A DNA stretch of 64,000 nt, from the NCBI RefSeq assembly GCF_019303495.1, contig NZ_JAEVFI010000002.1, forward strand, positions 220,440 through 284,439, read 5' to 3'. Each line of letters begins with the position of its first letter. Within the stretch, counting starts at the first letter, position 1. The position numbers and the translations under genes were made by a program. Shown here one piece after another: positions 60,314-64,000 of the stretch. The stretch comes from Streptomyces sp. JJ66. GTDB taxonomy: Bacteria; Actinomycetota; Actinomycetes; Streptomycetales; Streptomycetaceae. The notes beneath the pieces are model-generated. The model searched no databases. It worked only from the letters and a program-made list of their open reading frames with translations, and was not told the DNA's origin.

Positions 60314-62043
60314 GAACGGTCGCGGGGCCGGACGGCCCGCAGGGCGATGGTGGACAGGCCGTCGCCGAGATCCGGTTCCTCGTCCTCCGGCGGGTGGTAC
60401 CCCGCCGTTTCCGCTGGCGCGGGCCGGGCAGGCTGCGCGGCGGAGCCGCGCGGCGCCCCCCGGACGCCCTTCGGCCGCTGCCCGCTCGCCCCGCGCTGCC
60501 CACGGTGCATCACGGTGCCCAGGACGGTTCCGCCCGCGCCCGTGATGAGTTCACGCAGCCGCACCAGCTGGGACCGGTGCACGCCGCGCGGGTCGCACAC
60601 CACGAGCACGCCGTCCACCCGGTCCACCAGGGCGAGCGCGTCGGCGTAGGCGAAGACCGGCGGGGTCAGGACGATGACGGTCACCTGGGGGTCGTCCGCC
60701 TCGGCGACCAGGCGGGAGGTCTCCGCCGAGGTCAGCGCGCGGGCCACGTTGCGGACCCGGCGGCCGGGGACGAGCTCGAAGCCGCCGGAGACGCCCGCGT
60801 CCACGGCCAGCCGCCGCTGTCCGGGCCACCCGTCGTCGTCCTCCTCCCGGCGCCCCCAGGACGTGCGGTTGAGCTCACGGGCGCGCAGCTGCTTCTCCAG
60901 CGCGGGACGGCGCAGCTCCGCCTCGACGATCAGCACCCGCTTGCCCGTCTCGGCGAACGACGCGGCCAGGTTGACGGCCACGGCGGCGGCCGTGCGGCTC
61001 GACCCCCGGGGCGCGGCCACCAGCAGCCGCCGCCGGTCGGCGAAGCGGTGGTCGTAGGCGAGCCGGTAGGCGATCGAGCGGTACTCCTCGGCGAGCGGGG
61101 AGTCCTCCCGGTCCTCGGTCAGCAGGGGTTCGCTGTCCCGGGTGAGGGGCAGCGAACCCAGGACCGGAGCGCGCAGCGCCCGCGCCACATCGCCTTCCGA
61201 CCGGGCCGCCGGGTCGAACACCAGCCGCACCCAGGCCATCAGCAGGCCCAGTGCGATACCGACGGCGCCACCGAGGCTCAGGGACAGCGCCCACCCGGGA
61301 CCTTCCGAGGACGCCGGAGGCGTCGCCACCTTGATCACCTTTCCGGCGGACATGTCGAGCGCTTCCAGCTTGCTGATCCGGTTGCTGAGCTCGGTGATGC
61401 GGTTGAGCAGGTTGGCCTTGACGGCGTACTCGGCCTCGGCACCGGTACCGCTGGTGCCGTCCAGTTGCGCGGCCAGCCGGTCGTGTTCCTTGGCGATCGG
61501 GTCCAGCTGGGACCTCAGCCCCTCGATCATGGTGTCGCGGGTCTCTTCGGTCTGCTCCTGCCGGTCGGCGAGGAACGCCTCGACGAAGGCGTTCGCCCGG
61601 TCCGCCGCGACCTTGGGATTGTCGTCGGTATAGCTGAAACGCAGCACCAGGGACTGGGGCGGGTTGGTCACCTGAAGCCCCTGAAGGAGCTGCGAGGTGC
61701 TTCCCGGGAAACTCAGCGCCTCCCCGGCCCGGTCAGCGGTTCGCTTGCTCTCGGCCGCCTGCCGCTCGGTGTTCATGTCCACGGTCTTCTCGACCGCGAT
61801 GCTGGGGTTGAAGGGGTCCTCGGTGGGAGCCCGCAGCACTACTTCGCTGCTGGCCACATAGGTGTCCGCCGTGCTGAAGCCGAGCCAGGCCCCGCCGAGC
61901 AGGCCGAGCACGATCCCGGCCGCCACCAGCCGGGGGTAGCGCAGCAGCTGCCGGAACTGGTCCCGCAGCAGGTCCGGCTCGTCCTCCACCGTCGCGGAGG
62001 CCGACGGCCCCGCCTTGGCCTGGACGTGATGGCCCTGGCTCAC
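60310..62043 (-). CDS. Wzz/BY-kinase-like chain-length protein with degenerate ATP site
   Basis: 577 residues combining a Wzz-type membrane part and a cytoplasmic BY-kinase-like domain. Membrane helices at about 38-58 and 250-273 flank an extracellular coiled-coil domain. In the C-terminal domain the place of Walker A reads AAPRGSSRTAAAVAVNLA (343-360), which lacks the GKS/T lysine. Walker A-prime is VLIVEAELRRP (370-380), with Glu in place of the usual first Asp. The usual C-terminal tyrosine cluster is absent (one Tyr in the last 60 residues). It likely regulates chain length or export without kinase activity. Overlaps its neighbours on both sides by four bases. Confidence 0.88.
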   Translation of the reverse strand: MSQGHHVQAKAGPSASATVEDEPDLLRDQFRQLLRYPRLVAAGIVLGLLGGAWLGFSTADTYVASSEVVLRAPTEDPFNPSIAVEKTVDMNTERQAAESKRTADRAGEALSFPGSTSQLLQGLQVTNPPQSLVLRFSYTDDNPKVAADRANAFVEAFLADRQEQTEETRDTMIEGLRSQLDPIAKEHDRLAAQLDGTSGTGAEAEYAVKANLLNRITELSNRISKLEALDMSAGKVIKVATPPASSEGPGWALSLSLGGAVGIALGLLMAWVRLVFDPAARSEGDVARALRAPVLGSLPLTRDSEPLLTEDREDSPLAEEYRSIAYRLAYDHRFADRRRLLVAAPRGSSRTAAAVAVNLAASFAETGKRVLIVEAELRRPALEKQLRARELNRTSWGRREEDDDGWPGQRRLAVDAGVSGGFELVPGRRVRNVARALTSAETSRLVAEADDPQVTVIVLTPPVFAYADALALVDRVDGVLVVCDPRGVHRSQLVRLRELITGAGGTVLGTVMHRGQRGASGQRPKGVRGAPRGSAAQPARPAPAETAGYHPPEDEEPDLGDGLSTIALRAVRPRDRS

Positions 62044-63326
62044 TGGCCCATCCCCCTCGCTCCTGCCCGGCTCATGGCGAGCGCTTCGTCCACCAGCGCG
62101 TCGTAGCGGGCCAGACCCGCCTCCCGGCTCAGGTGCGCGGCGACGTGCGCGGGCCCGGCGGCGCCCAGCTTCCGGGCCGCCTCCGGATCGGCGGCCAGCT
62201 CCCGTACCGCCCGCAGCAGCGCGCCGGGGTCCTCCGGCTCGACCAGCACCCCGGCGCCCGAACGCCGTACCTCCTCGGCGGTGCCGCCGCTTGCGGCCAC
62301 CGAGGCGAGCACCGGACGCCCGGCGGCGAAGTACGAGGTCAGCTTGGACGGGACGCTCATGTCGAGCACCGAGGCCCGCTGGGTCACGGTCAGCACGTCC
62401 GCCGCCGCGAGCACCTCGGGGAAGTCGCCGTCAGCGGCCGGAGGCAGGAATTCCAGGTTGGGCACGCCCTGGGCGAGCCGGGCCAGCGTCTCGCGCTGGT
62501 TGCCGTCCCCCATCAGCACCACCCGCACGTCCGGGCCGAGGCGGGCGGCCTCCACCAGCACCTCAAGCCCCTGCTTGAGCCCCATGTTCCCCGAGTGCAG
62601 CACGACGGTGTCGGCTGGCGCCCAGCCCAGGCGGCGCCGGGTCTCCTCGCGCGGCTGTACCGGGGCCGCCACGTGCGACCAGTTCGGCAGGACGCGGATC
62701 TTCTCCCGGGGCGCCCCCAGGGCGCTCACGCGCGGGACGAACGTCTCGTGGATGACGCCCACGAGCGCGGCGTGGCGCAGGATGTACCCCTCGACGCGGG
62801 CTGCGAGCGCTGCTGCCCGGTCCCCGCCCGCGACGCCGCTCTGCTCGGCGGCTGCCCCCATCAGGTCCTGGAAGACGGGGATGTACGGCACGCCCCAGCG
62901 CGCCGCGAGGCGGGCTCCGGCCACCCCGCCGGCCAGGCTCGGTATCTGGGCGAGAACGGCGTCCGGCCGCCCGATGCGCGGGGGCGCGGTGAGCTGGTGG
63001 GCCAGGCCCGAGCCCTCGAACAGCGCCCGCCGGGCCGCCGTCTGCCGACGGGGCACGGTGTGCCGCCTGCGGTGCACCGTCACACCCGCCCGGGCCTCGG
63101 TGTGCCGCCACTTCCCCCGGTACGCCGGGTCCACCGACCAGGCGGGGTAGTGCGGCATCCCGGCCAGCACATGGGTCTCGTGGCCGCTGGCCGCCCAGTG
63201 CTCGGCGACCTGGGTGGCGTACGGGCCGATGCCGGTGTGCTCCGGCGCGTAGTTGGTGGACACCAGCAGCAGCCGCAGCCCGCCCCGTCCGCTCCCGGCC
63301 GGGTCGGCCCCTCCGCCTATCGGCAT
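62040..63326 (-). CDS. GT4-family glycosyltransferase (WbuB/WcaI-like)
   Basis: 428-residue GT-B enzyme. The N-terminal stretch LLLVSTNYAPEHTGIGPYATQ and VLAGMPHYPAW are typical of WbuB/WcaI-type (fucosamine or fucose) transferases. The donor domain has VVLHSGNMGLKQGLEVLVEA, VVLMGDGNQRETL and VPSKLTSYFAAGRPVLA. First gene of a minus-strand operon with the Wzz-like and Wzx-like genes, overlapping the next start by four bases. WbuB relatives use UDP-L-FucNAc or GDP-fucose; with fcl and gmd in the locus fucose is a reasonable guess, not a proof. Confidence 0.9.
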   Translation of the reverse strand: MPIGGGADPAGSGRGGLRLLLVSTNYAPEHTGIGPYATQVAEHWAASGHETHVLAGMPHYPAWSVDPAYRGKWRHTEARAGVTVHRRRHTVPRRQTAARRALFEGSGLAHQLTAPPRIGRPDAVLAQIPSLAGGVAGARLAARWGVPYIPVFQDLMGAAAEQSGVAGGDRAAALAARVEGYILRHAALVGVIHETFVPRVSALGAPREKIRVLPNWSHVAAPVQPREETRRRLGWAPADTVVLHSGNMGLKQGLEVLVEAARLGPDVRVVLMGDGNQRETLARLAQGVPNLEFLPPAADGDFPEVLAAADVLTVTQRASVLDMSVPSKLTSYFAAGRPVLASVAASGGTAEEVRRSGAGVLVEPEDPGALLRAVRELAADPEAARKLGAAGPAHVAAHLSREAGLARYDALVDEALAMSRAGARGMGQ

Positions 63327-63459
63327 CCTGTGTCCCTGTCCCTCGACGAGCTTCTCAGCTCGCGTACTCTAAACGTTCACATGTTCATCTACGTAGTGTG
63401 CACGGTAAAACCGGGGCCAACGGTTCCGGGACTGCCGGCCTGAGGGGAGCAGGAGCCGC

Positions 63460-63933
63460 ATGGCGGACAGCGGACCGTACCGGGTGGGATACGCGCCCGG
63501 CGCCTACGACCTCTTCCACATAGGTCACCTGAACATTCTCCGGCACGCCCGGCAGCAGTGTGACTACCTGGTGGCCGGTGTGGTGTCGGACGAGATGGCC
63601 GAGCGCGCCAAGGGGCGGCGCCCGATGATCCCGCTGGTCGAACGGCTGGAAATCGTCCGCAGCGTCAAGTACGTGGACGCCGCCTTCGTCGAGACCGTCC
63701 CCAGCAAGCTCGAAACCTGGCGCCAGGTCCGCTTCGACGTCCTGTTCAAGGGCGACGACTGGCGCGGCACCCCCAAGGGTGACCAGCTGGAGCGCGACTT
63801 CGCCACCGTGGGCGTGGACGTCGTCTACTTCCCCTACACCGTGCACACCTCCAGCACCCACCTGCGCCGCGCCCTGGACGCCCTGGTGCAGCCACCGGCT
63901 CCCGCCACGGAGTCGTCCGCGCCGCACAGCTAG
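63460..63933 (+). CDS. TagD-like cytidylyltransferase
   Basis: 157-residue nucleotidyltransferase of the glycerol-3-phosphate cytidylyltransferase type. The HxGH signature is in GAYDLFHIGHLNIL (H20, H23), KGDDWRGT follows mid-protein, and the C-terminal signature is HTSSTHLR, corresponding to the ISSTxxR motif of the family. It should make a CDP-alcohol such as CDP-glycerol from CTP. At the opposite end of the locus a CDP-alcohol phosphotransferase gene is found, so both steps may serve the same polymer. Divergent from the WbuB-like gene by 133 bp, which include the palindrome CTACGTAG (63390-63397). Nothing is seen in the last 67 bases. Confidence 0.9.
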   Translation: MADSGPYRVGYAPGAYDLFHIGHLNILRHARQQCDYLVAGVVSDEMAERAKGRRPMIPLVERLEIVRSVKYVDAAFVETVPSKLETWRQVRFDVLFKGDDWRGTPKGDQLERDFATVGVDVVYFPYTVHTSSTHLRRALDALVQPPAPATESSAPHS

Positions 63934-64000
63934 CGCCGCGTCAGCCAAGGTTCGCCCCGTCGCGACGCCCGGCACGGCGCCTCGCGGCGTTGCCGAATCG

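Overview
The window is chromosomal DNA from a high-GC actinobacterium of the Streptomyces type. The evidence is GC-rich third codon positions, many GTG starts, the order ndk / DUF4233 / folC, the mreBCD-pbp2-rodA operon, tig-clpP1-clpP2-clpX, and Streptomyces-type operators for Nur, ClgR and DasR. No species can be named from this.

Layout. (1) 1-1.4 kb is the end of an integrated element whose body lies to the left of the window. It holds the C-terminal part of a large serine integrase and a small gene, and it abuts the 3' end of a radical SAM gene. The last ~20 codons of that gene appear to be supplied by the element. (2) 1.3-12.5 kb, minus strand, is the conserved core: radical SAM TIGR03960-like gene, rodA, pbp2, mreD, mreC, mreB (cell elongation), ndk, a DUF4233 membrane protein and folC. 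(3) 12.6-27.2 kb carries rpiB, nei2, an Eis-like acetyltransferase, a SpoIIE-type phosphatase, a membrane acyltransferase, two tRNA genes, tig, clpP1, clpP2, clpX, a proline-rich membrane protein and valS. Compared with the order I know from M. tuberculosis and S. coelicolor (folC-valS...clpX-clpP2-clpP1-tig...nei2-rpiB-DsbA-pepN), this block is inverted as a unit. (4) 27.3-40.9 kb carries bioY, an amino-acid permease, sodF with a perfect Nur box, a DsbA-like protein, two pepN paralogues separated by an AbiEi/DUF559-like gene, malQ, and a small cysteine-containing repeat protein that overlaps the malQ start. (5) 41-45 kb carries a MarR regulator, a TauE/SafE permease, and a sugar kinase/GH4 pair behind a DasR-type operator.

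(6) 45.3-63.9 kb is a surface-polysaccharide locus. It contains an LCP ligase, a CDP-alcohol phosphotransferase, a polyprenyl-phosphate sugar transferase, the GDP-fucose genes fcl and gmd, and a secreted beta-propeller/FN3/LamG/DNRLRE protein. It continues with a lipoprotein, two GT4 glycosyltransferases, an acetyltransferase, a Wzy-like polymerase, a Wzx-like flippase, a Wzz/BY-kinase-like protein with a degenerate nucleotide site, and a TagD-like cytidylyltransferase. Together these could build, flip, polymerise and attach a fucose-containing glycan, possibly decorated with an alcohol phosphate. The product is inferred, not known.

Translational coupling (start/stop overlaps) is common, and several intergenic regions carry long perfect hairpins that are good terminator candidates.
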